NCBI GenBank assembly: GCA_027924585.1
Contig: BSBM01000592.1
Location: forward strand, 3,870,501 to 3,934,500
Source of the DNA: Larix kaempferi
Taxonomy: Eukaryota > Streptophyta > Pinopsida > Pinales > Pinaceae
Reading direction: 5' to 3'
Length of the DNA: 64,000 nucleotides
Position 1 is the first letter of the stretch; each line of letters opens with the position of its first letter. Positions 48,261-57,201 of the stretch are shown piece after piece. The notes under the pieces were generated by a model. That model did no database searches, had not been told where the DNA came from, and saw only the letters and a list, made by a program, of their open reading frames with translations. The position numbers and the translations under genes are program-made.

Positions 48261-48908
48261 TGATAGCAGTTTCAAATATTGAAAGGAAAAAACAATTATA
48301 AATCTGAATCTAAACTAAACTAGCATGTGCATATGACAATAAACTTGAAAAGATTTAAGAACAAGAACAAGAAATAAAATAAAAAAATAACTTTTGTATT
48401 ATGATACCTCAAATGGTGAGGATGTTGTGGTGTTGAGCAGCTCCAAGGTGAGTAGCTCCAAGCTCCAATGGTATCTTCTCCAAGATTGCTACAATGGTTA
48501 AGAACTCATGAGAGATTTTGACAGCATGAGGATAGGATGATGGATGGATGGAAAGTGAGGAGCCCCTACCACCTTTTTATAATTTTTTGTGGTGGGGAAT
48601 ACCATTATGGTTTTGAGGAAACCAATGGTATTGACCAACATGGTTTAGGTACATTTTCCCTCCTTTTTCCTTTTTTGAATATTTTGAATATTTTTATTCC
48701 ATTTTTAATATTTTTGGGAATTCTGGACCCTTTTTTAGGGTTTTTTTATGCTTTTTGAGGAAAAATATTCATTTTGAGGAGGAAAAGGGGTGTATTATGG
48801 TCTTTTGGTGACTTTTTGGTGGCTTTAGAGGCTCAGATGGTGGAAAAGTGGACAAATGGGTCATGTGAATAAGGAAATGAGCTAGTGGGCACTTTTTGGG
48901 TGTTAACA
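48261..48908 (-). repeat. 3' LTR of Tat-1
   Basis: Minus strand starts TGTTAACACCCAAAAAG and ends CTGCTATCA; 648 bp. TTATAAAAAGGTGG near 48578 is a likely TATA box. Preceded by the polypurine tract. The inner boundary with copia-C is fixed by the resumption of copia integrase coding at 48260. Confidence 0.8.
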
Positions 48909-48922
48909 GATTGCCCCCTGAT
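48909..48922 (-). promoter_or_regulatory. Polypurine tract of Tat-1
   Basis: CATCAGGGGGCAATC on the minus strand directly before TGTTAACA; primes plus-strand DNA synthesis in LTR elements. Confidence 0.8.
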
Positions 48923-50690
48923 GTGTGAGGGCAGGAGCTCATCGTATGGCCGATAGACATCATAGTTCTTTTGTCTTTTTCCTGGGGTTTGGGGAAGAGA
49001 AGAGACCGGTTGGAGACTGGATCAACGGCCCTTGGAAGCTGCAAAAACAAAAAATATTGCATGGTCTCAATATGAATGAGGAATAATCTCTGATAATGGA
49101 CGAGGCGGGCATACCCATGCTCGTATCAAGACATATACATAACAATTAGGCCCAAGGAGGGGGACCTAAATAAGACATAAAAAATTTGTTGGTACATCAT
49201 AATGGTCCAAAGGGGACACTATTTTGGGATGTAATCATGATCATAACATGACTGATCTCAATAACTGATACACTGGAATAAAGCGACAACCGTTCTAAAT
49301 AAGGTCTCAGAAGGGTTGATGAACTGCTGAAACCGAAGGTGTCCAATATCTGTAGGGACTCAATGACTGTGAGTCATCTCTGAGAAGTACATGTAATTGT
49401 ATACTCGAGGGAGTATAGAACTGGGGTACATCGAAATATTGTCGCCATGTGCAACCTAGATATCTACAGAAAAAATGTAACTGGTTGTTTCCATAGGTAG
49501 ACTGTCAGATGCGGAAGATTCAGGTGGTATCTGGGGTCTTCAACAAATAACTGAATTGACCAATACCCTGTGCGAGTCTCAATGATGCGATCAAGGTGTT
49601 GAAGTCGAGCATGTGAGAAACAACCATTTGGAGAGGCACTAAGGACTCTTCTCGAAATGATTCGTAGGCACTCATCATAAATGGTGATGAGTTCAAGACA
49701 CAGGGACCTCTAGGTCAATCCTATGGAATAAATTTGGTTGTCGTCGACAGAGGGGGACCAGCAACTAACAACGAAATGATGTTTCCTTGATAGGAGCACG
49801 ATGTGTAGAACTGAAGTGTGGTAGTACTGATGGTAGGACTGACATACTTGTGGGGATGGGAAGTAACTGGGGTCATAGAGTGGGTAGACTCAAACTTCCT
49901 TTGTTCAAAGCGTGACGACATGGTTCACCTGGCAGTGTAGGGAACTGACTTGTAGGTGTGGGGATCATAGCTTTTAGGGACTGAAGGGTATGTATTGACT
50001 CTGGGGGGTCAAGCTGATGGGTGTTGTCGAGGGATTCTCAGGGTGACATACTGCAGAATACTCTGAACAAAGGCGACCAGAATGGGGAAGCTGCCATATG
50101 AGTAGACGTGATCTGTTCTGGCACCGAGAAGTACCATTGGGTCCTTCTTCGTAGTTTTAATGAGCTCCAAGAAGGGATAAAAGTGTGCTCTGAAATGGTA
50201 CTGTCCTGTGGATTTTTTCAGCCCAGGACTGTTCATGCTCATGGGTGCTTTCATTTTTAAGGAGTCTGAAAATGATAAGAAGACTCTGTAGTGGTTGTGA
50301 GTACCGTCCTGTGGGTTTTTACGAGCCCAGGATGGTGATTGCTTGTGGTCGCTTTCATGTTTAGAGAGTCTGAAAGCGGTAAGTGGACTCCGTTGGTGTT
50401 CTTTTTCGTAAGTTAGTCTCCAAGGCCCGAAAAAGCATAAAATGGTGCAAATGGAGAACTCTTCTAGCCGATGTGACTAGAGTATTCCTTTTTCGTAATT
50501 AGTCTACAAGGTCTGGAAAAGGGGTAAACTTATACCAGGTAGACACCCTTTCAGATACATTTAGCGAGCATGAAAGGAAGCAAGGTTGCTCGGCGATCTT
50601 TTCATTGTTTTAGGAGTCAGAAAAGAGCTTAACAGAAACTCCCTAAGTGCCTTTTTCGTAAAAGGGATTGCTCAGCCCGAAAAAGGGGTA
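48923..50690. other. Tat-1 non-coding region between PMD promoter and 3' LTR
   Basis: No gene recognised on either strand. From about 50277 worn repeats appear: GAGTCTGAAA(A/G), GTCCTGTGG(A/G)TTTTT, CCTTTTTCGTAA followed 20-30 bases later by (C)CCGAAAAAG, an inverted pair that recurs three times (about 50403, 50488, 50651). Confidence 0.55.
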
Positions 50691-50699
50691 AAATTATAC

Positions 50700-51425
50700 C
50701 GAACAAAGTGTGGAATACTGAATCTGGTGACATAAAGATTGTAAAAAAGGGGGCAATGGCCAATGTGGCACGCAAACCAAGGTGATGAGTGGCATTTTGA
50801 AAAAATGCCCAAAAATTATGGGGTGAGAGCGAGAAATGATCTCAAGCATCATCACAAGTGCAGAAAACTGAATCCGATGATATCGAACTTGTCAAAAAAT
50901 CGACGACGACCGATGCAGCACGTAAATCGAGGGGACGAGGGGGCATAGTAAAAATGGCCAAAAGATATGGAGGTGAGATTGAGAAATGATCTCAAGCATC
51001 ATCACAAGCGCGAAAAACTGAATCCGGCGATATAAGACTTGTTAAAAATGGAGAACGGTCGATGTGGCACGCAAACCGAGGCAACAAGGGGGCATGGAAA
51101 AAAATGCCCAAAACATCAGGGCGTGAGAGTGAGAAATGATCTCAAGAGTCATCATGAGCACGAAAAACTGAATCCGGTGATATAAGACTCGTAAGAAATG
51201 GATGACGGTCAATGTGGCACGCAAACCGAGGCAACGAGGGGGCATGGGAAAAATGCCCAAAAAATCTGGGCGTGAGAGCGAGAGATAATCTCAAGCATCA
51301 TCACGAGCACGGAATACTAAATCCGGCGATATAAGGTTCATCAAAATTGGAGAACGACTGATGTGGCACGCAAACCGAGGCGACGAGGGCGTGAAAAATG
51401 GTCAAAAATGGATCTGGTGAAAAAC
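50700..51425. repeat. Tandem array of about five 150-bp units upstream of the PMD promoter
   Basis: TGTGGCACGCAAACCGAGG recurs at 50763, 50914 (TGCAGCACGTAAATCGAGG), 51063, 51213 and 51362: spacings 151, 149, 150, 149. Each unit also has GAGAAATGATCTCAAGCATC and AAACTGAATCCGG(C/T)GATAT. It ends about 110 bp before the TATA box. Confidence 0.9.
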
Positions 51426-51532
51426 AGGAAAAGGAAAGAACTATCATAAAGTTCTCGCTGTGCTGATTCCAATGGTTTGAGGAATGGACGTCGTATGATA
51501 CCGCAATGGTTGTTTGAAAAATGGTGAAACTT

Positions 51533-51543
51533 CTATAAATAGG
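51533..51543 (+). promoter_or_regulatory. TATA box of the Tat-1 PMD gene
   Basis: CTATAAATAGG, a near-consensus plant TATA box on the strand opposite gag-pol. The following GTGTGGAGCC aligns with the Tat-2 box at 472-480. Confidence 0.65.
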
Positions 51544-51745
51544 GTGTGGAGCCCATATGATGTGCCATTTTTACGTGTGAGTTTGGCAGAGCAATCAGAG
51601 CTCTTTCTTGATTTTCGGGAGATTTGACCGTTGGTTTTCGATTCCGCGAGTTTCAGGTAACCCTGTTCGCCTTAGCCTTTTCAATTATGTATTTTTTGGT
51701 TAGCGGCGGGACCCCGAAGGTTGCAAAATTCCATGTTGGCCTTCC

Positions 51746-52020
51746 AACGTGGAATATCGCGGGTTTGGGGCTGACAGTCGCGATGAACATCACGGGTTTG
51801 GGGTTGATAGTCGCGATGTTCATCGCGGGTTCGGGGCTGACAGTCGCGATGTTCATCGCGGCTGTCAGGCTGAAAGTCGCGATGTTCATCGTGGCTGTCA
51901 GGCTGAAAGTCGCGATGTTCATCGCGACTGTGTGGTCAATACCCGCGATGTTCCTCGCGGGTTCTTGGATGGAGGCCGCGATGATCATCGCGGCTTTTGA
52001 TGGAAAAGCCGCGATGGAAT
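51746..52020 (+). repeat. Eight palindromic units at exact 33-bp spacing in the PMD leader
   Basis: CGCGATG occurs at 51779, 51812, 51845, 51878, 51911, 51944, 51977 and 52010. In most units it is followed by two bases and CATCGCG, giving an inverted repeat; unit 7 is the perfect palindrome GCCGCGATGATCATCGCGGC. Flanking pairs change together: T with A (unit 5), C with G (units 6, 7), T with G (units 2, 3, 4). Unit 3 pairs over 13 bases (GACAGTCGCGATG with CATCGCGGCTGTC, one T.G). T.G pairs fit a structure in plus-strand RNA. A worn unit lies at 51746. Open frames on both strands follow from the 33-bp period. Confidence 0.9.
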
Positions 52021-52110
52021 TTTTTGAAATTTTTTTTCTGGTTCTAAAAAATTTCTTTGTTTTTTGGTAGGATGTTGAGGAGACCATTGGTGTCATGGCG
52101 AGAGTGAGAG

Positions 52111-52936
52111 ATGGAGGAGGATTTGATGATTCGGATTCGGACCGATCAGGGGGTCCAACAGGCTCTGGCTGTGAGTGGGCTCCTGAAGTTCGCTCAGATT
52201 CCGCCAATGCATTCAGTAGGACCGCTACTGAACAAATTGGTGAGTCTGTGGGTCCCTACAGAGAGTTCCTTTATTGTTGGGGGTGAGAGGTTAGAGATCA
52301 CCCTTACTGATGTATATTTTCTTACCGGTTTACCTCGCTTAGGGGAGGTGGGGGATCTTCTGCCGAGGATCCTGGCAGGTGTGGACATGGAGGATCTCCT
52401 GGAGACCTTCTGTGTTGCTGGGGTGATTGTGCAGAACAACGCTTTGAACCTGAGATCATTGCAGGAGTGGGACATGCGGGCTGTTGGGGTTTGTGTTCTG
52501 CGGGTGTTGTGTGCCGCAGTGCCACATCGTTTGTCGGGGGGACAAACGATGATGGTGGATTATGTGCTAAGGGGGACCTACTATGCATGGGGTCAGATGT
52601 TTTTGGCTGGTGTCCAGAGAGATCTAGACAAGGTCAGTCGGGAGGGGGGAGAGTTCTGCTATGCCTCCTTTTTGTGTTGTTTTTTCTTTGAGCGGATACC
52701 GAATTTGTGGCCACGGGTGCCGGTTCGGGACGGTTTGGTTAGCGAGCCGCGCATGGTGCAGTGGGGGCAAATGATGCCCCACGGTGGTGGTGGTATCCGC
52801 GAGTTCTTTTCACAGGATATGTATGAGCAGTGGGAGCATATCCCTCTGTTGATTGAGGACTATCCATATGCCGGTATGGATTATCGAGGAGATCCAGAGA
52901 TTCCACGAGCCCAAGGATAGGCCTGGGGTTTAGATG
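52111..52936 (+). pseudogene. Tat-1 PMD (plant mobile domain) exon 1
   Basis: Open frame of 269 codons from ATG 52111 (MEEDLMIRIRTDQG). PMD hallmarks: ALAVSGLLKFAQIPPM (GL..l), VSLWVPTESSFIVGGERLEI and TLTDVYFLTGLPRLGE (the classic tL.DV..ltGLP block), and DKVSREGGEFCYASF with CCFFFERIPNLWPRV near the C-terminus. An upstream in-frame ATG (52072) is followed by TGA, so 52111 is the first usable start. TAG at 52918 lies 16 bases before a donor G/GTATG (GT at 52937); if spliced, the frame continues in phase into exon 2, so the TAG either shortens the protein or is a late mutation. PMD proteins are nuclear; host members (MAIN, MAIL1) act in silencing and genome stability. Role here unknown. Confidence 0.75.
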
Positions 52937-54498
52937 GTATGTTTTGTGTTTTGTTCTCTACTATATCATGTGTTTTAGATGTGTTTGTCATGATTATAGT
53001 TAGATATTTATATGATGGTTCACTTGTGTGATTGTTGTTGGGGCCAAGGTCGCAGCTATAGTAAAAACTGCGAATTTTGGGAAAAAGCACGAGTATGGAA
53101 GGAAAGTGCTAATTTTGGGACAAGCACTAAGTTTTGGATAAGAAGGAGACGGTGCGCAGTACGGTGCCAGACGGATGATCTCAGCGCAGATCACGGACCG
53201 GAAATTGCGGAGCTCGCGCGCACGTCATCGAAGAATGAAGGTGGCTCAGCTACCATAATAAATAAGGCGATGGAGTAGAGGGCTCAGCTACCCTCATTTA
53301 AAGGCTCAGTACAGAAGTTATGGTTGCTCGGATCAAGGAGGAGCAACGGACCAGAGCATTGAAGGCGAAGGACGATCGCCCATACCCACAATCTGCGCCG
53401 GAATTCATGGAGCCTGCAGGAAGCGGCGACGTGACTGCAAGCGGCGCCTACAGTACACCTAGCCATGTGCGTGGTTAGGGTTTTTGGGAATCACTGTTGG
53501 GAAAGGCCCACAGTTTTGTAAAGGTGTGACCGTCATGGCCACCTATATATATGAATAATTGTAATGGATAGATGTGGGGTTAGAGAGTTAGAGAAAGCTA
53601 GATGTTAGACTGTTAGATAGCCCGTCTAAAGGATAGATCATGTGTTGATTATCCTTCTGTATTTTCTACCCGGGGCGTAGAACTAGAGAGGAAATCGGAT
53701 AGCCGAGGAGCTAATCCCTGAGTTGCCAGACAGTCTGAGTCGACGTCTGTGCCTTTGTAATCTCCATAGAGAGGAGACAAGCTTGAGAGAAGGGCTCCCA
53801 GCTGTGTGCGTGGAGTTTCCTGGAAAGATCTAAGGCTGCAGCTGTGTGCGCAGCATATTGTATAACTCTATCATTTTCTGGTTAATATAACACTCCCGTG
53901 GACGTGGTTTTTCCTCGAGGAGATGAGCTTCGCATATATCTTCTTGTTGTAATGTTTGCGTGAATGATAAACTGTTTAAGATCACTACCTGTGTGTACGT
54001 CTTTTGCATCATCTTTGCGACTGTTTAAGTGAGAGTAGGAAGATCCTTTATTGTTATAATCCTTTATTGTTATAATCGCCAAGTATAGAAGGAATAGTGG
54101 AACGCTGTCGTTGCAGCGACCGAGTTTCGCGCGACTGCGACAAGTGCGCAGGGCGAGAAGGTATTTGAGCGCGTCGACGCAAGGAGTAGGCGCCTTCTGC
54201 GCCCGGAGGATGAAACTGCGCAGTGGGTCTGCAGGAAGGAAGGCATCCGCGCAGTTGCGTCGCGAGGCCTTCGGGAAAGTCCGACCGCCGATATTTGAGG
54301 GAGAAGAAGAGTTGAATAACAATCTCCGCGTCACCACGGTTAAGGAAACCTGATTCCTTAACCCCCCATAGCCACTTCGGGTGAGACCTCGAGCTGCCGC
54401 GCAGCTCGTTGCCGAGAGGGCCAGTGCACCAAGGGGTTTTGTTGCTGCGCTTCATTAAAACCCGGGTCTGCCCAGTAAAGCAGCCAACAATTGTGCAG
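52937..54498 (+). other. PMD intron containing a solo LTR
   Basis: Donor G/GTATGTTTTG at 52937 and acceptor CAATTGTGCAG ending at 54498. Without the solo LTR and one copy of its target duplication the intron would be about 103 bp, close to the about 120-bp intron of the Tat-2 copy. The acceptor's last bases lie directly beside the inserted LTR. Confidence 0.65.
53036..54489 (+). mobile_element. Solo LTR (copia-type ends), 1454 bp
   Basis: Starts TGTTGGGGCC and ends CAGCCAACA, with a perfect 5-bp target duplication ATTGT on both sides (53031-53035 and 54490-54494). A TATA-like CCTATATATATGAATAA lies near 53541, and TTCCTCGAGGAG near 53910 is of the kind seen near copia LTR ends. No gag or pol remains, so it arose by LTR-LTR recombination. 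No other copy is in the window. Orientation is inferred from the TATA-like site. Confidence 0.85.
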
Positions 54499-54956
54499 AT
54501 GTTGGTCCTGTACCACAGACCGACTATGTGGCTCGTAGGGGACGGGCGATGGTAGTCATTCCACCTCCTGTAGTGATACCACCTCCGCATGCTCGAGAAT
54601 TTGGGGCTCACGGTCGAGGAGCTGGGCCTCGAGATGATGCCGTGGAGGGTGTCAGAGAGACACTAGACATGATCCTAGCAGGTTTTCCAGAGGATGGGTG
54701 GAGGAATTTGGATCGAGACATTGTCGAGATTTGTTTCGATGCACCTCGTGAGTGGTGCTCGATCTTGCTCAGAGCAGCTTTGTTGGCGGCTGAGTGGAGG
54801 GATGGGGCTCGGCATGATCCGACAAGACCAGTGGAGGGGAGGATTCGTCTGCGAGATGATCCAGCGGGGCCGACGGAGAGGACATTTCGGGCTCGGCATG
54901 ATCCAGCAGGGCCAGCAAAGGAGGCGCCAGAGGAGCCTGGAGACCGTGATGATTAG
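54499..54956 (+). CDS. Tat-1 PMD exon 2 (C-terminal tail)
   Basis: Begins after the acceptor AG at 54497-54498. Two bases complete the codon split by the intron, then VGPVPQTDYVARRGRAMVV follows, in the same phase as Tat-2 exon 2. Contents: Pro/Val-rich stretch (VIPPPVVIPPPHA), an acidic/aromatic block (GVRETLDMILAGFPEDGW), EWCSILLRAALLAAEWRDG, and three worn repeats of about 19 residues (GARHDPTRPVEG, RDDPAGPTERT, RARHDPAGPAKE) ending at TAG 54954-54956. No known fold recognised in this tail. It has no stop within 151 codons even though exon 1 carries one. Confidence 0.6.
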
Positions 54957-55127
54957 ATGATCTTGCATCTGCCCCCAAATGCTGATGAGCATATGGGGGA
55001 AGTACTTTTTTGTACGGCTGATGTATTTTTGTATATTGGGTGCTGAGGGAACCTATGACATGTTTGATTATATTATGATGTATATATATATGGTTTGGTA
55101 TATATAGTCGTATATGCACATGGATGC

Positions 55128-55505
55128 ATTCATTGTCTTTTTGCTTATATGCCCGTGGAGGCACATTTTATGCACGTGGATGCATTTTTGTCATTTTATA
55201 TATGCCCGTGGAGGCACATGTTATGCACGTGGATGCATTTTTGTTATTTTATATATGCCTGTGGAGGCACATGTTATGCACATGGATGCAACATTTTGAT
55301 TTTTGTATATGCCCGTGGAGGCACATGTTATGCATGTGGATGCATTTTTGTAATTTATATATGCCCGTGGAGGCAAATGTTATGCACGTGGATGCATTTT
55401 TGTAATTTATATATATGCCCATGGAGGCACATGTTATGCACGTGGATGCATTTTTGTAATTTATATATATGCCCGTGGATGCATTTTTGTTTCAACCCGT
55501 GGAGG
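55128..55505. repeat. 53-bp minisatellite, seven units, at the convergence point of PMD and aRNH
   Basis: GCCCGTGGAGGCACATGTTA recurs at 55151, 55204, 55257, 55311, 55363, 55417 and 55471 (spacing 52-54), each with GCACGTGGATGCATTTTTGT. Units are about 90% alike. It starts about 170 bp after the PMD stop and ends about 10 bp before the aRNH stop, so both 3' UTRs would run through it in opposite senses. Confidence 0.92.
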
Positions 55506-55516
55506 TACATTTGTGT

Positions 55517-55948
55517 TTATGATATGGTTTGATTGGTGTGCCATTCAAGAATGTTGTTGGCCATATGGTCTGCTACACTGTTGAGATTCCTTGGGACATG
55601 TGTGAATGAAATGGATTCAAACTGTCGAACCATTTGTTTAGTGCGCAAGAATTTTCTGAAAAGACAGGGATCACGTACCTGGTAATCATTGTTGAGCTGG
55701 GAAACAAGGAGTTGTGAGTCCAAGAAAACGTTAAGGTGACGTATGCTAATTTGGAGAGCTACGGCCAGGAGACCGGTCACGGCATCGTATTCAACTTGGT
55801 TGTTGGTGGCAGCACCTAAACACACTTCGTCGATGTGGATCAACTCATGTGAAGGGGAATATATTACCCAAGCTACGGAGGCCGGATTGGGGGACCAACG
55901 GCTTGCACCATTAGCAAAACCGACATAGCAGAGTAGAACATGATCCAT
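55517..55948 (-). CDS. Tat-1 archaeal-type RNase H (aRNH)
   Basis: Open frame of 143 codons. RNase H motifs: GFANGASRWSPNPASVAWVI (here Asn stands where the first catalytic Asp of DGAS is expected; Tat-2 keeps D), TNNQVEYDAVTGLL (catalytic Glu), FLDSQLLVSQLNN (Asp), and NSVADHMANNI (final Asp). In Tat elements this extra RNase H follows integrase and is thought to aid removal of RNA during reverse transcription. The Asp to Asn change should disable it although the frame is intact. It is separated from the integrase stop by 102 bases. Confidence 0.85.
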   Translation of the reverse strand: MDHVLLCYVGFANGASRWSPNPASVAWVIYSPSHELIHIDEVCLGAATNNQVEYDAVTGLLAVALQISIRHLNVFLDSQLLVSQLNNDYQVRDPCLFRKFLRTKQMVRQFESISFTHVPRNLNSVADHMANNILEWHTNQTIS

Positions 55949-56049
55949 CTGTGGTCATGCAAAGAAAACAAATATTTAGGTTTTTTGAATTTTTTGTGAA
56001 AAACAAAATAATACTGTACAATAAGGGATGGTGGTGTCCATCAGATTTG

Positions 56050-57201
56050 CTATGGGTAAAATCGCTTGAGGTACAACCCGTTGCGTGGGTTGTGTAGGGG
56101 GTTGCTTTCTGAATCGGTCAGAATGTATGCCCCCTGTCCGAGGCAAGTGTGTATAATGTATGGGCCTTGCCACATGGACACAAACTTTCCTTTCCCAGTT
56201 TTATCATGAGCTTGATCATAGGCGAGGACAAGGTCCCCTTCAGTAAAAGTTCTTGAGTGGACATGTTTGTCGTAACTCAGTTTGGATCGGTTCTTGGCTG
56301 CTTCCATGGTTTGAAGGGCTGTGCGCCGATCTTCATTGGCCTGCTCCAGGAGTAGTAAGCGTTGCTCAATTGGGGAAGTGTCTAGTAGGAGTTCAATGGC
56401 CATATGTAGGGTTGGAATCTGACACTCGATGGGGAGGACAGATTCGACACCGTGAACTAAATGGAAAGGGGTAAAACCAGTGGTGGTTTTGGTTGACGTG
56501 CAGTATGCCCATAGTGCCAGGAAGAGCATGTGATGCCAATTTGATTTGTGTTTGCGCTGGAGGATGGTTTTCAAAATTTTGTTGATCGCTTCGACTTGGC
56601 CGTTTCCTTTGGCGTAGTAGGTGGAGGAGAAATGGTGTTCAAATTTCAGTAAGGTTGATAATTCTCTCCAAACAGCATCTTCGAAGTGAGAGCCGTGGTC
56701 TGAGACGAGTTGCTTTGGCACTCCAAAACGAGCGATAACATGGTTGAGGAAAAAACATGCTACGGTGTTGGCCTTGCAATTGTAAGTAGGCATGGCTTCC
56801 GCCCACTTGGTGAGATAATCTATGGCCACAATAATGTGTTTACGACCGCCGGCTGACATGGGATTGCAATCGAGGAAGTCGATGGCCCATTTGCAGAATG
56901 GTTTGACAGTGACGACTGGATGAAGGGGGGCGGGTGGGGTTCTTGCCTTGGGGGCAAAAAGTTGGCAGTTTTGACAATGTTTGACTACGGTGATGCAATC
57001 AGTAAATAATGAAGGCCAAAAGTAACTTGCGCGGATGATCTTTTGGACGGTGCCCATGCCGAAGAAGTGGCCTCCGCAGGCACCGCTATGGCAGTCATTA
57101 AGGACTTGTTTTGCCTCGTTATGAGATAGGCAACGTCGTAAGATGGTATCGACGCCGGGTAGATAAAGTACATCGCCTAATAGGAGGTATCGGGGGGCGT
57201 G
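56050..57201 (-). CDS. Tat-1 integrase
   Basis: Open from about 57201 in two overlapping frames; the main frame 57057-56050 has 335 codons. Zinc domain: LSHNEAKQVLNDCHSG, GGHFFGMGTVQK, SYFWPSLF, KHCQNCQLFAP (HHCC), of which the N-terminal His part lies in a shifted frame. Catalytic core: KWAIDFLDCNP (Asp), LVSDHGSHFED (Asp), KGNGQVEAINKILKTILQ (Glu). C-terminal GPYIIHTCLGQGAYILTD and final NGLYLKRFYP are the standard end of Tat integrases. No chromodomain. It would insert the cDNA. The best preserved enzyme of the element. Confidence 0.88.
   Translation of the reverse strand, partial: HAPRYLLLGDVLYLPGVDTILRRCLSHNEAKQVLNDCHSGACGGHFFGMGTVQKIIRASYFWPSLFTDCITVVKHCQNCQLFAPKARTPPAPLHPVVTVKPFCKWAIDFLDCNPMSAGGRKHIIVAIDYLTKWAEAMPTYNCKANTVACFFLNHVIARFGVPKQLVSDHGSHFEDAVWRELSTLLKFEHHFSSTYYAKGNGQVEAINKILKTILQRKHKSNWHHMLFLALWAYCTSTKTTTGFTPFHLVHGVESVLPIECQIPTLHMAIELLLDTSPIEQRLLLLEQANEDRRTALQTMEAAKNRSKLSYDKHVHSRTFTEGDLVLAYDQAHDKTGKGKFVSMWQGPYIIHTCLGQGAYILTDSESNPLHNPRNGLYLKRFYP

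Noticed and set aside
51746-52020. CRISPR-like regular spacing of short repeats
   Set aside because: Spacers are themselves related, the units are palindromic minisatellite repeats, and the context is a plant retrotransposon without cas genes.
51624-52207. Long open frames on both strands (148 and 184 codons) over the 33-bp array
   Set aside because: The period is a multiple of three and the core is palindromic, so both strands stay open automatically. No family match, and they lie in the leader of PMD.
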